This document shows positions 30,430 through 39,590 of a stretch of DNA of 64,000 nucleotides, one piece after another. Where the stretch lies: the NCBI RefSeq assembly GCF_017377735.1, contig NZ_JAFVMH010000006.1, forward strand, positions 166,905 to 230,904, written 5' to 3'. Numbering within the stretch: the stretch's first letter is position 1; each line of letters begins with the position of its first letter. The notes below the pieces were generated by a model. It did not search any database, was not told the origin of the DNA, and saw only the letters and a list, made by a program, of their open reading frames with translations. Both the position numbers and the translations under genes were made by a program. The stretch comes from Acetobacter garciniae (lineage in GTDB: Bacteria > Pseudomonadota > Alphaproteobacteria > Acetobacterales > Acetobacteraceae).

Positions 30430-32700
30430 ATGGCCCAGCCTTCCCTGCCCTGCATGCCCGACGATCCGGCCCCCGCCCCACCTGTGCCCGAGGCCGGTGC
30501 CATTCAGCGCGTGCCGGTCCTGCTGCCGCTGCCGTTCCCCGGCCCGTTCGACTACAAGGCCCCGCCATCCCTGGCCCTTGCCGCGGGGGATATCGTGACC
30601 GTCCCGCTGGGCAACCGGCGCGAAACCGGGGTTGTGTGGGAAAGCACCGCCACCCTGCCGCCCGACCTTGCAGCGCCCGAGACATCCGCCCCCGTGGCCG
30701 CAAGCCGCCTGCGCGCCGTCACCGCCCGGCTGGACCTGCCGCCTCTGCCCGCCGAACTGCGCCGTTTTGTCGACTGGGTGGCGGCCTATACTCTGTCCCC
30801 CCCCGGCATGGTGCTGGCCATGACCTTACGGCTGCACATGCATGGCACGACCACGCCCGCCACCGGCTGGCTGGCCGTTACCCCCCCGCCCGAGACCCTG
30901 CGCATGACGCCGGCGCGCCAGAAAGTGCTGGCCCTGTTGGAAGATGGCACCGCCCGCAGCACGACGGACCTGGCCAGCGCCGCCGGGGTCAGTGCCGGGG
31001 TGGTGAAAGGCCTGGCCGATGCGGGGGCGTTGCGCACGGTCCAGCTTGGGCCCGAACGCCCCTTCGGCCGCCCCGATGCCAGCCACAGCCCGCCCACCCT
31101 GCACGGCGCGCAGGAAACTGCGGCCCGGGCATTGTGCCAGAGCGTGCGTGACGGGTGCTTCAGCGCCACGCTGCTCGAAGGGGTGACAGGCTCGGGCAAG
31201 ACCGAGATCTATCAGGAAGCCATTGCCGCCTGCCTGGCAGAAGGCAGGCAGGCTTTGGTGCTGCTGCCCGAAATCGCGCTGTCCGCCCAGTGGATGGGCC
31301 GTTTCAAACGCCGCTTTGGCGTGCAACCCGCCATCTGGCATTCCGAGATCGGACAGCGGGCCCGCAGGCTGACATGGCTGGGCACGGCCGATGGCAGTGC
31401 CAGCGTGGTGGTGGGCGCGCGCTCGGCCCTGTTCCTGCCGTTTTGCAACCTGGGCCTGATTATCGTGGATGAGGAACACGAATCCGTCTTCAAGCAGGAG
31501 GAAGGCGTGATCTATAACGCGCGCGACATGGCGGTGGTCCGCGCGCGGCTGGCCGGTTTTCCCGTTGTGCTGGTATCCGCCACCCCCAGCCTGGAAACCC
31601 TGGTCAACGCCCAGGCCGGGCGTTACCGCCACCTTGTGCTGCCCACGCGCCACGGCGGGGCGGCCATGCCCGAAACCCACCTGCTGGACCTGCGCGACAC
31701 ACCACCCGCACGCGGGCAGTTTCTCTCCCCCCTACTGGTGGAAGACATTGCAGCAACCCTGGGGCGGCAGGAACAGGCCATGCTGTTCCTGAACCGCCGG
31801 GGCTATGCGCCGCTGACCCTGTGCCGCACCTGCGGGCACCGCATGGAATGCCCGCACTGCACTGCCTGGCTGGTCGAACACCGTGCCCGCCGTGTCCTGT
31901 CATGCCATTACTGCGACCACACAGAACCCCTGCCCGATGCCTGCCCGTCGTGCAAGACGGAGGGCAGCCTGACGGCCATAGGCCCCGGGATCGAACGCAT
32001 TACGGAGGAGGCGCGCATGCACTTCCCCGATGCGCGCATTCTGGTCATGTCCAGCGACACGCTGGGCGGCCCCGCCGCCACGGCCGAAGCGGTGGAGAAA
32101 ATCGCGCGGCGCGAGGTAGACCTGATCATCGGCACGCAGATCGTGGCCAAAGGCTGGCATTTCCCGCATCTGACCCTGGTTGGCGTGGTGGATGCCGATC
32201 TGGGGCTGGGCGGGGCCGATCTGCGCGCGGGCGAACGCACGATCCAGCTTCTGCACCAGGTGGGGGGGCGCGCGGGCCGGGCCGAGGCACCGGGCCGTGT
32301 GGTGCTGCAAAGCTACACGCCCGAACACCCGGTCATGCAGGCGTTGCTGGAAGGGGATTTCCAGTCCTTCATGGAGCAGGAGGCCGAACAGCGCCGCCCC
32401 GGCTTCTGGCCGCCTTACGGCAGGCTGGCCGCCCTTGTCATCAGTGCGGAAAACGCCCGCGATGCCGATGATGTCGCAGCCCGTTTCGGCCGCACGGCAC
32501 CCTATGGCGAGGGCATTCAGGTACTTGGCCCCGCCCCCGCCCCGCTGGCCGTGCTGCGCGGCCGCCACCGCCGCCGCCTGCTCCTGCGCACGCAGCGCAC
32601 GATTGCGGTTCAGCCTATCCTGCGGCGCTGGCTGGCCATGGTCGCACCCGGGCGGGGGATCCGGGTGGACGTGGACATAGACCCCATTTCCTTCCTGTAG
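30430..32700 (+). CDS. priA: Primosomal protein N' (replication restart helicase)
   Basis: About 756-aa 3'-5' SF2 helicase that reloads the replisome at stalled forks. An N-terminal DNA-binding region (VPVLLPLPFPGPFDYK) is followed by Walker A GVTGSGKTEIY, the DEEH box (IIVDEEHESVFKQEE), and eight zinc-binding cysteines in pairs (CRTCGHRMECPHC ... SCHYCDHTEPLPDACPSC). C-terminal HQVGGRAGRAEAPGRVVLQ is motif VI. The start is uncertain between ATG 30430 and nearby ATGs. Confidence 0.94.
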   Translation: MAQPSLPCMPDDPAPAPPVPEAGAIQRVPVLLPLPFPGPFDYKAPPSLALAAGDIVTVPLGNRRETGVVWESTATLPPDLAAPETSAPVAASRLRAVTARLDLPPLPAELRRFVDWVAAYTLSPPGMVLAMTLRLHMHGTTTPATGWLAVTPPPETLRMTPARQKVLALLEDGTARSTTDLASAAGVSAGVVKGLADAGALRTVQLGPERPFGRPDASHSPPTLHGAQETAARALCQSVRDGCFSATLLEGVTGSGKTEIYQEAIAACLAEGRQALVLLPEIALSAQWMGRFKRRFGVQPAIWHSEIGQRARRLTWLGTADGSASVVVGARSALFLPFCNLGLIIVDEEHESVFKQEEGVIYNARDMAVVRARLAGFPVVLVSATPSLETLVNAQAGRYRHLVLPTRHGGAAMPETHLLDLRDTPPARGQFLSPLLVEDIAATLGRQEQAMLFLNRRGYAPLTLCRTCGHRMECPHCTAWLVEHRARRVLSCHYCDHTEPLPDACPSCKTEGSLTAIGPGIERITEEARMHFPDARILVMSSDTLGGPAATAEAVEKIARREVDLIIGTQIVAKGWHFPHLTLVGVVDADLGLGGADLRAGERTIQLLHQVGGRAGRAEAPGRVVLQSYTPEHPVMQALLEGDFQSFMEQEAEQRRPGFWPPYGRLAALVISAENARDADDVAARFGRTAPYGEGIQVLGPAPAPLAVLRGRHRRRLLLRTQRTIAVQPILRRWLAMVAPGRGIRVDVDIDPISFL

Positions 32701-32740
32701 GACCGTGCGGGGGCCTATGCCATGGGGCCTGTTACAGACC

Positions 32741-33100
32741 TTATTTCTTGGCGGATTCGTCGTTGGCGGGCTTGGCCGTGCTGGTCAGGACGGTGGAGAT
32801 GGTGTCGCGCAGGACCATGACGCGCACATTGGGGGCGATTTCGACCTCGACCTCTGCGGAATCTTCGCGGCTGCGCTGGACCACGCCGATCACCCCGCCC
32901 GCCGTCACGATCCGGTCGCCACGGCGCAGGGCCTTCAGTTCGGATTTAAGCTGCTTCTGGCGCTGCTGCTGCGGGCGGATGAGCAGGAAATACATGATCG
33001 CAAAAACCGCGATAAACGGCAGGAAGGACATGATCCCCGACATGGAACCACCCCCGCCGGCGGACTGCGCATAAGCTGCGGGAATAAGGAAATTGGACAT
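32741..33100 (-). CDS. yajC: Preprotein translocase accessory subunit YajC
   Basis: 119-aa single-pass membrane protein of the SecDF-YajC complex. One membrane helix (SFLPFIAVFAIMYFLLIRPQ) is followed by the canonical QQQRQKQLKSEL and LRRGDRIVTAGGVIGVV. Usually followed by secD-secF; here its 3' side meets priA head-on with a 40-bp gap, so secDF must be elsewhere. The ATG at 33100 is preferred; a GTG 9 nt upstream is possible. Confidence 0.93.
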   Translation of the reverse strand: MSNFLIPAAYAQSAGGGGSMSGIMSFLPFIAVFAIMYFLLIRPQQQRQKQLKSELKALRRGDRIVTAGGVIGVVQRSREDSAEVEVEIAPNVRVMVLRDTISTVLTSTAKPANDESAKK

Positions 33101-33237
33101 GGAATGCACACTTTCAGGAAAGGCCGGTTGCGAAAACTGAGGAAGTGACCATAGTTTTCAATCCTTTTCCGTCAAGCATCCATAACGCATCCATGCCGAC
33201 AAAACACCAGCCCCATCCCGCCTGCAAGGAGACCCCG

Positions 33238-34107
33238 ATGATCGACCCCCAGCATTCCGTTCTCGAACGCATTGCCGCGGCCCTGGAGCGCCTGTCGCCC
33301 CCGCCCGCAACACTGGACGGGGTGGACAGGGCCGATGCCTTCGTGTGGTTACCCGAACGCGGCAGGCTGCTGCCCATCGCCCATGTCGCCCATGTGCCGG
33401 TGGACCTGTTGCAGGGGGTGGACCTGCAACGCCGGATCCTGTTGGACAATACCCGCCATTTCGCCCACGGCCTGCCCGCCAACAACGCCATGCTGTGGGG
33501 GGCGCGCGGCATGGGCAAGTCCTCGCTCGTCAAAGGGGCGCATGCGCTGGTCAACCAGGTGGACGGCAAGCCCCCGGTACCCGGCCAGGGCCGCGTGGTA
33601 CTGATCGAGATCCAGCGCGAAGACCTGGCCACCCTGCCGCTGCTGCTCAGCCTTTTGCGTGAAAACCCGCGCCGCTTCATCCTGTTCTGCGACGATCTGT
33701 CCTTCGAGAAGGAAGACCGCGACTACAAGGCGCTCAAATCCGTGCTGGATGGCGGCATTGCCGGGCGGCCCGAGAACGTGATCTTCTACGCAACCTCCAA
33801 CCGCCGCCACCTGATGCCGCGCGACATGATCGAGAACGAGCGCGCCACCGCCATCAACCCGTCCGAAGCGACGGAGGAGAAAGTCTCGCTCTCCGACAGA
33901 TTCGGGCTGTGGCTGGGCTTTCATGCCTGCGAGCAGGATACCTTCGCCAAGATGGTGCGCACCTATGCACGCGAACGCAACCTGCCCCTGGACGATAACG
34001 AGCTCATGGCCCGCGCCAATGAATGGTCCATTACCCGTGGCGGGCGGTCCGGGCGGGTGGCGTTCCAGTTCATTGAAGATTTAAGTGCCGAACTTTGCGC
34101 ACGATAA
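33238..34107 (+). CDS. DUF815 family AAA-type ATPase
   Basis: 289 aa. Walker A is GARGMGKSSLVKG and Walker B is ILFCDDLSFEKED, with sensor segment FYATSNRRHLMPRD, all canonical for the DUF815 family. Its role is not established, though its recurring placement next to yajC in alphaproteobacteria suggests a link to membrane or secretion housekeeping. AAGGAGA lies 6 nt before the ATG at 33238. Divergent from yajC. Confidence 0.88.
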   Translation: MIDPQHSVLERIAAALERLSPPPATLDGVDRADAFVWLPERGRLLPIAHVAHVPVDLLQGVDLQRRILLDNTRHFAHGLPANNAMLWGARGMGKSSLVKGAHALVNQVDGKPPVPGQGRVVLIEIQREDLATLPLLLSLLRENPRRFILFCDDLSFEKEDRDYKALKSVLDGGIAGRPENVIFYATSNRRHLMPRDMIENERATAINPSEATEEKVSLSDRFGLWLGFHACEQDTFAKMVRTYARERNLPLDDNELMARANEWSITRGGRSGRVAFQFIEDLSAELCAR

Positions 34108-34126
34108 TGAACGCCAGACGTTGTCC

Positions 34127-34144
34127 CGTCTTGCGTCTTGCGTC
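34127..34144 (+). repeat. Two and a half copies of the heptamer CGTCTTG
   Basis: CGTCTTG CGTCTTG CGTC, 19 bp after the DUF815 stop codon. Short, but of the same 7-bp period as the arrays at 19492 and 26951. Confidence 0.6.
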
Positions 34145-34225
34145 ACGATGAGTTGAGATAGCGTTCGCAAATGCAAATGCGGCTTCAGCGTGAGGCCGCA
34201 CGGGATATCCTAGCTTCGAGGTGAC

Positions 34226-35344
34226 ATGAACCAAACTACCCCGCCCGGCGCGAACAAGGTCGATCTTCGAACTGTCCGCTCCCATCCGGATTACTGGTAC
34301 CCCGTTGCCTGGTCGCGTGAGCTGAAGCCCGGTAAAACCATCGGCACCCGTTTCGCGGGTACGCCCATAGCCCTGGTCCGCCCTGACGAGGGCCCGGTTT
34401 TCGCGCTGGAGGACCGCTGCGCCCACCGGCAGGTACCGCTCAGCAAGGGTGTGGTCTCGGGCGCATCGGTCAAGTGCTGTTACCATGGCTGGGCCTATGG
34501 CCGCTCGGGCCGCTGCATCGACGTGCCTTATCTGGGCAAGGGTAAGCTGCCCAACGGCGTGCGCACCTTCCCCTGCCGCGAACAGGACGGCATGATCTTC
34601 GTCTTCCCCGGCGATCCGGAAAAGGCCGAGACCACGCTTCTGCCGCCCGCCTTGGCACGCGCGAGCGATCCTGGTTACAAAACGCGCTATTTCGGCCGCC
34701 AGGTGGGCTGCCATTACAGTTTCATGCATGAAAACCTGATGGATATGAACCACCAGTTCATGCATTCCAAGCAGATGGGCCAGATGAAGCCCCGCTTTCT
34801 GGGCCAGAAGAAAGAAGCCACGATGGTGGAGGCAAGCTACAGCTTCGCCCGCACCGGCGGCAAGCAGCCCATTGGCGAGGCGCTGATCTTCGGGGAACGG
34901 CGCGATTCCTCCGAGCAGTTCCAACACCGCGATGTCATGACCATCCGCACGGAATACCCCTACCAGACCCTGCGCATCCAGACCGGGGATGAAGACCCGG
35001 TCATGGATCTGTGGATTGTCTATGTCCCCCAAAGTGCGGATGAACTGACCAACCGCACCTTCGGCCTGCTGTCGGTCAAGCGCCCCAAGATTCCGGGCCT
35101 GCTGGACATGGCATGGCCGTTCCTGATCGCGTTTACCGAACGGATCTTTGCCGAGGACCGCGAGATCGTGGAAATGGAGCAGCAGGCCTGGCGCGAACTG
35201 GGCGGGGACCACAACCAGGAGGTTTTCCCCGTGATCAACGCCTTGCGCGCCCTGCTGGCCGAATGCGGCCTGCCGCCGGCCCCCGCATCCGCACCCTCGG
35301 TCACGGCGCAGGTCGCGGCCCCCGCTCCGGCTCCCGATGCCTGA
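34226..35344 (+). CDS. Rieske-type non-heme iron oxygenase (ring-hydroxylating alpha-subunit-like)
   Basis: 372 aa. The Rieske 2Fe-2S ligands are Cys65-x-His67 (CAHRQ) and Cys84-x2-His87 (CCYHGW). The mononuclear iron motif NLMDMNHQFMH supplies Asn170/Asp173, His176 and His180; the two histidines are three residues apart, against the usual four. Such enzymes use a separate reductase; none is nearby. The substrate is unknown. Its 3' end overlaps the GNAT-Nudix gene by 8 nt, so the two are cotranslated. Confidence 0.85.
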   Translation: MNQTTPPGANKVDLRTVRSHPDYWYPVAWSRELKPGKTIGTRFAGTPIALVRPDEGPVFALEDRCAHRQVPLSKGVVSGASVKCCYHGWAYGRSGRCIDVPYLGKGKLPNGVRTFPCREQDGMIFVFPGDPEKAETTLLPPALARASDPGYKTRYFGRQVGCHYSFMHENLMDMNHQFMHSKQMGQMKPRFLGQKKEATMVEASYSFARTGGKQPIGEALIFGERRDSSEQFQHRDVMTIRTEYPYQTLRIQTGDEDPVMDLWIVYVPQSADELTNRTFGLLSVKRPKIPGLLDMAWPFLIAFTERIFAEDREIVEMEQQAWRELGGDHNQEVFPVINALRALLAECGLPPAPASAPSVTAQVAAPAPAPDA

Positions 35345-36338
35345 TACGGCATCCCTTTACCTGGAGGCCCCTCCCTACCGGCTGAGACCGCTCCACCCTG
35401 ACGACACCACCGCCATGCACCACCTGGTCAATGACTGGGAGGTGGTGCGCATGCTCAGCCGCCCGCCTTTTCCCTACCCCCGCGACCTGGCGGAGGACTG
35501 GATCGCCACCACCCAGGCCATGCAGGCCCGGGGCGAAGGCTATCATTTCGCCATTACCGGGCCGGATGGCGCGTTCATGGGATGCGTGGGCCTGCGGATC
35601 GAAACCCTGGCCCCCGGCGGCACACGGGTGGGCCAGCTTGGCTACTGGGTGGGCCGTCCCTACTGGGGGCGCGGCATTGCAAGCCTGGCCGCGGCCCGCG
35701 TGGCCCGCTGGGCGCTGGCCCATCTGGACATAGCCAGCCTGCGCGCGACGGCGGCACAGGACAATGCCGCTTCCATCAAGGTGCTCGAACGGATCGGCTT
35801 TCGGCAGGTGGGCACGCGCCACCAGAGCTTTGTCGCCCGGGGGAGCGAACTTGCCGTGGGCGTTTTCGAAGCCACACGCGCCGATCTGGACCACAGGTCA
35901 GCGCCTGGCATGCCCATTGATGCGCAAGCCGGTGCCCCAAGGCGGCTGGTGCTTGTCAGTGCCGCAGCGCTGATCAACCAGCACGGCCATATCCTGCTGG
36001 CCCGCCGCCCGGAAGGCAAGAGCATGGCCGGGCTATGGGAATTCCCCGGTGGAAAGCTGGAAGCAGGCGAAACGCCCGAAGCCGCGCTGGTGCGCGAACT
36101 GCGCGAGGAACTAGGGCTGGATCTCTCGCGCGCCTGCCTGGCCCCGTTCACCTTTGCATCCCACGCCTATGCGGATTTCGACCTGCTGATGCCCCTTTAC
36201 ATCTGCCGCCGCTGGAAGGGCGAGCCCACCGGCCGCGAAGGGCAGAAACTGGCCTGGGTTGCCCCCCAGGCCCTGCATGACTACCCCATGCCAGCAGCAG
36301 ACCTGCCGTTCATCCCGCTGTTGCAGGACCTGCTCTAG
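35337..36338 (+). CDS. GNAT acetyltransferase - Nudix hydrolase fusion
   Basis: 333 aa. Residues 1-185 are a RimJ/RimL-type GNAT N-acetyltransferase (acetyl-CoA loop VGRPYWGRGIAS; AAQDNAASIKVLERIGF). Residues about 200-333 are a MutT-like Nudix domain with the box GGKLEAGETPEA then ALVRELREELGL complete, including both catalytic glutamates, after LLARRPEGKSMAGLWEFPGG typical of 8-oxo-dGTP hydrolases. This is a nucleotide-pool sanitiser joined to an acetyltransferase. It starts 8 nt inside the upstream Rieske gene. Confidence 0.88.
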   Translation: MPDTASLYLEAPPYRLRPLHPDDTTAMHHLVNDWEVVRMLSRPPFPYPRDLAEDWIATTQAMQARGEGYHFAITGPDGAFMGCVGLRIETLAPGGTRVGQLGYWVGRPYWGRGIASLAAARVARWALAHLDIASLRATAAQDNAASIKVLERIGFRQVGTRHQSFVARGSELAVGVFEATRADLDHRSAPGMPIDAQAGAPRRLVLVSAAALINQHGHILLARRPEGKSMAGLWEFPGGKLEAGETPEAALVRELREELGLDLSRACLAPFTFASHAYADFDLLMPLYICRRWKGEPTGREGQKLAWVAPQALHDYPMPAADLPFIPLLQDLL

Positions 36339-36460
36339 CGCCCCGAAAAGCAGCCCGGCGCCGTTCCGGGGCCGCTGGACAGGGGCCCGTTCAACGCCGT
36401 TGGCCCGCCAACGCGCTTGACGAACCCCGATCCATGCGCCTAACCAGAATGCGGATGCCC

Positions 36461-36477
36461 CGAGGGGGCTCCCCTCG
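36461..36477 (+). promoter_or_regulatory. Hairpin competing with riboswitch stem P1
   Basis: CGAGGGG-GCT-CCCCTCG, a perfect 7-bp hairpin. Its right arm holds the CCTCG that must also pair with CGAGG at 36501-36505 to form P1 of the SAM-II aptamer, so the two folds exclude each other. Confidence 0.6.
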
Positions 36478-36530
36478 TGATTTGTCCGGCTGGCTTGCGG
36501 CGAGGTAAAAGAAATGCGCTAAAGAGGCCC
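36471..36530 (+). ncRNA. SAM-II riboswitch
   Basis: Matches the SAM-II (metA motif) pattern: P1 CCTCG (36473-36477) ... CGAGG (36501-36505) enclosing the conserved TGATTTG-TCCGG loop, an A-rich linker (TAAAAGAAAT) and the terminal GCTAAAG-AGG pseudoknot strand. SAM-II is known from alphaproteobacteria upstream of methionine genes including metZ. Binding of S-adenosylmethionine should switch off metZ. Confidence 0.92.
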
Positions 36531-36552
36531 TGATGGCGCTTGTCCGCCATCA
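36531..36552 (+). promoter_or_regulatory. Hairpin just after the riboswitch (candidate expression platform)
   Basis: TGATGGCG-CTTGTC-CGCCATCA, a perfect 8-bp stem abutting the aptamer. Only three T follow, so it is a poor intrinsic terminator. The metZ start is 93 nt further on, too far for simple ribosome-site masking. Confidence 0.5.
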
Positions 36553-36645
36553 AGGTTTCCACGGTCAATTTAAGAGACAGGCCCCACCCGCAAACCGCGC
36601 GGGCCGCCCTGTTATCTGACGAGAGAGAACCGGATACCACAGTCC

Positions 36646-37851
36646 ATGAGCACCAACGACACCACTGCCAAAACATGGCGCCCCGCCACGCGCCAGCTCC
36701 ATGCCGGGCTGGAACGCACGGAATACGGTGAAACGAGCGAAGCCATTTTCCTGACCTCCGGCTTTGTCTACGACAATGCCGAACAGGCCGAGAAAACCTT
36801 TACCGGCGAAGTCACCCATTACCAGTACAGCCGTTTCGGCAACCCGACGGTGGCAGCCCTTGAAAACCGGCTGGCCGATCTGGAAGGGGCGGAAGCCTGT
36901 ATTGCCACGTCCACCGGCATGGGGGCCGTGTCCTCCGCCCTGCTCTCGCACGTCAAGGCGGGCGACCGGGTCGTGGCTTCGCGCGCGCTGTTCGGGTCGT
37001 GCTACTGGATTGTCGCCAACCTTCTGCCCCGCTACGGCGTGAAGATCGCCTTCGTGGATGGCACCAACATGGCGGAATGGGACAAGGCCCTGTCCGAACC
37101 TACGGCGGCAGTACTGCTGGAAAGCCCGTCCAACCCCATGCTGGATATTCTCGACATTGCCGCCATATCCGAACGCGCCCACAAGGCGGGTGCGATCGTG
37201 GTGGTGGACAATGTCTTTGCCTCCCCCATCTATCAGCGGCCGCTGGAACTCGGGGCCGATGTGGTCGTGTATTCGTGCACCAAGCATATCGACGGCCAGG
37301 GCCGCGTGCTGGGCGGGGCCGTGCTGGGCCGCAAGGACTGGATTGCCGATACCCTCCAGCCGTTCACGCGCAATACCGGCAACGCCATGTCTCCCTTCAA
37401 TGCCTGGGTCATGCTCAAGGGGCTGGAAACGCTCTCCCTGCGGGTGGACGCCATGGCCCGCAACGCCGCCGCCGTGGCCGACTACCTGGCCGACGCGCCG
37501 GGCATTGTCAGCGTGCGCTATCCCGGCCGGCCCGACCACCCGCAATACGAACTGGCCAAACGCCAGATGAGTGGAGCGGGCACGTTGGTGGCGTTCGAGG
37601 TCGAAGGCGGTAAAAAAGGTGCGTTCGCCTTCATGAACGCGCTCAAGCTGATTGCCATTTCCAACAATCTGGGCGATGCGCGCTCGTTGGTGACGCACCC
37701 GGCCACCACCACCCATTCCAAGATCGACGCCGCCGAACGCGCGACACTGGGCATTACGGATGGCGCCATCCGCTTCTCCGTGGGGCTTGAGGACAGCGCC
37801 GACCTGATCGACGATCTGGCCCGGGGTGTGGCCGCACTCAAGGCACTCTGA
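36646..37851 (+). CDS. metZ: O-succinylhomoserine sulfhydrylase
   Basis: 401-aa PLP enzyme of the Cys/Met metabolism family making homocysteine directly from O-succinylhomoserine and sulfide. Substrate-site segment YQYSRFGNPT, PLP phosphate loop STGMGAVSSAL and the PLP lysine Lys213 in YSCTKHIDGQ. The late SVGLEDSADLIDDLA is canonical. Controlled by the SAM-II riboswitch upstream. Alternative members (metB, megL) are less likely given the riboswitch and HIDGQGR motif. Confidence 0.93.
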   Translation: MSTNDTTAKTWRPATRQLHAGLERTEYGETSEAIFLTSGFVYDNAEQAEKTFTGEVTHYQYSRFGNPTVAALENRLADLEGAEACIATSTGMGAVSSALLSHVKAGDRVVASRALFGSCYWIVANLLPRYGVKIAFVDGTNMAEWDKALSEPTAAVLLESPSNPMLDILDIAAISERAHKAGAIVVVDNVFASPIYQRPLELGADVVVYSCTKHIDGQGRVLGGAVLGRKDWIADTLQPFTRNTGNAMSPFNAWVMLKGLETLSLRVDAMARNAAAVADYLADAPGIVSVRYPGRPDHPQYELAKRQMSGAGTLVAFEVEGGKKGAFAFMNALKLIAISNNLGDARSLVTHPATTTHSKIDAAERATLGITDGAIRFSVGLEDSADLIDDLARGVAALKAL

Positions 37852-38186
37852 CCAGCAGGTCGCACGCGCTCAGGCCCCAAAGCCCGCCCGCAAGGACGGG
37901 CCGATCCGGGGAAAAGCCTGTGCGACCTTACGCCGATCCCCGAGCGCGATGGCCCCGGCAAGCCCGGCTTGCGGGGCATGAACCCCCGGCCCGCAAGCTG
38001 GCGGAACACCCCGCCCACCCCGGGCAGGTATTGCACGCAGGGTATGGTGTTTGATCCACCGTGCTTTGCACGGACCGCCCTTTCGTGATAGGGCGGCTTG
38101 TGTCGGCGCGGTGCCCACCTGCACGCGCGGGCAGCATGCCTATCTGTTACACACCCCCATGCCTTGATCAGGAGCAGACCCCGACT
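37852..38186 (+). terminator. metZ-apaG spacer with two hairpins (38059-38096)
   Basis: 335 bp without a gene. Near its end CCGTGC-TTT-GCACGG and CCGCCCT-8 nt-AGGGCGG stand in tandem; the second is followed by a weak pyrimidine run (CTTGTGT). They probably end the metZ transcript. Confidence 0.5.
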
Positions 38187-38657
38187 ATGGCCGACTGGGC
38201 CGTTCCCCCCCATGCGCAGGACCCCGAAGACGCGGTGGCCGAACTGTTCGCTTCCCTCCCGGTCTATGAAGCGGTGACGGATGGCGTGCGCGTGCAGGTT
38301 CAGGTTTTCTGGCTGCCCGACCAGTCGGAACCGGATGAACACACCTATTGCTGGGCCTACCGGATCCGTATCGCCAATGACGGGACCAAGCCCGTGCAAC
38401 TGCTGGAACGCACATGGCACATTACCGACACGCGCGGGCGCACCGAACATGTGCATGGCCCCGGCGTGGTAGGCGAACAGCCCGTTATCCAGCCGGGCAC
38501 GGAATTCGAATACACATCGGGCGCGTCGCTCCCCACGCCGGGCGGTTTCATGCACGGGGCCTATCACATGCGCCACGGAACGGATGGAACGCGCTTCGAC
38601 GTCACCATTCCCCCCTTCAGTCTGGACAGCCCCTTTCTGCACCACCAGATTCATTGA
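38187..38657 (+). CDS. apaG: ApaG family protein
   Basis: 156-aa protein with a fibronectin III-like beta-sandwich. Conserved YCWAYRIRIANDG, ERTWHITD, GPGVVGEQPVIQPG and YTSGASLPTPGGFMHGAY are the ApaG signature. Linked to cobalt/magnesium tolerance in Salmonella; its biochemical role is not settled. An N-terminal extension of about 25 residues precedes the domain. AGGAGC lies about 11 nt before the ATG. Confidence 0.92.
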   Translation: MADWAVPPHAQDPEDAVAELFASLPVYEAVTDGVRVQVQVFWLPDQSEPDEHTYCWAYRIRIANDGTKPVQLLERTWHITDTRGRTEHVHGPGVVGEQPVIQPGTEFEYTSGASLPTPGGFMHGAYHMRHGTDGTRFDVTIPPFSLDSPFLHHQIH

Positions 38658-38852
38658 AAACCCCCGCCCATACAACCCCGGCCCATACCCTGCCCCGCCG
38701 CCATAAAAGCCGCATGGCCGCGTATGGCGCACATGTGGGCTGCGGGGGGCGCGCCCGTCAAAACCCGGGGCAGCGGGCCCTGACGGGGGCGTTCCAAACC
38801 ACACGGCCGTATCACGCGCTGGCCCTTATTGTTTGCAAAGCAGGAGAACGGC

Positions 38853-39578
38853 ATGACCACGCCGCCCACGACCGGCCCTTCAGACACGCCCATCGCCCCC
38901 CAGGCGGGAGCACCCGCCACGCCGACCGACGGCAAGGGCACCCCCGTTAACGCGCCGAAGGACCTGTCCGCGGACGTGCCGCCCGGGGGTGTCGACCGCC
39001 CCAGCCGGGAGGAAGCCGAACAGGCCGTGCGCACCCTTTTGCGCTGGACGGGCGACGACCCCATGCGCGAAGGCCTGCTGGACACCCCGGCCCGGGTCGT
39101 GCGCGCCTATCTGGATTTTTTCTCGGGCTATGCCATAGACCCCGCCAGCCTGCTGCGCCGCACGTTTTCGGAGGTCGAGGGGTATGACGAAATCGTGCTG
39201 CTGCGCGATATCCGCTTTGAAAGCCATTGCGAACACCATCTGGCCCCCATTATCGGCCGCGCACACGTGGCGTATCTGCCCCGCCAGCGCGTTGTCGGCA
39301 TTTCCAAGCTGGCCCGCGTGGTGGATGCCTACGCCCGCCGCCTGCAAATTCAGGAACGCATGACGGCCCAGATCGCCAACACCATCAACGAGGTGCTGGA
39401 ACCCCACGGCGTGGCGGTCATTATCGAATCGGCGCATGAATGCATGACCACGCGCGGCGTGCACAAGCCCGGCGTATCCATGGTGACCAGCACCATGCTG
39501 GGCGTGTTCAGGAACAATTCCGACACCCGGCGCGAATTGCTGTCCATGCTCAACCGCCCCGGCACCGCCGACTTCTAG
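38853..39578 (+). CDS. folE: GTP cyclohydrolase I
   Basis: 241-aa zinc enzyme converting GTP to 7,8-dihydroneopterin triphosphate, the entry to folate and queuosine-type pathways. Zn ligands sit in [13 protein letters not shown] and in [25 protein letters not shown] is conserved. About 55 proline/alanine-rich N-terminal residues precede the catalytic domain. AGGAGA lies 6 nt before the ATG at 38853. The FolE1 (zinc) type is clear from its cysteines. Confidence 0.95.
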   Translation: MTTPPTTGPSDTPIAPQAGAPATPTDGKGTPVNAPKDLSADVPPGGVDRPSREEAEQAVRTLLRWTGDDPMREGLLDTPARVVRAYLDFFSGYAIDPASLLRRTFSEVEGYDEIVLLRDIRFESHCEHHLAPIIGRAHVAYLPRQRVVGISKLARVVDAYARRLQIQERMTAQIANTINEVLEPHGVAVIIESAHECMTTRGVHKPGVSMVTSTMLGVFRNNSDTRRELLSMLNRPGTADF

Positions 39579-39590
39579 GGCAGACCTCGG

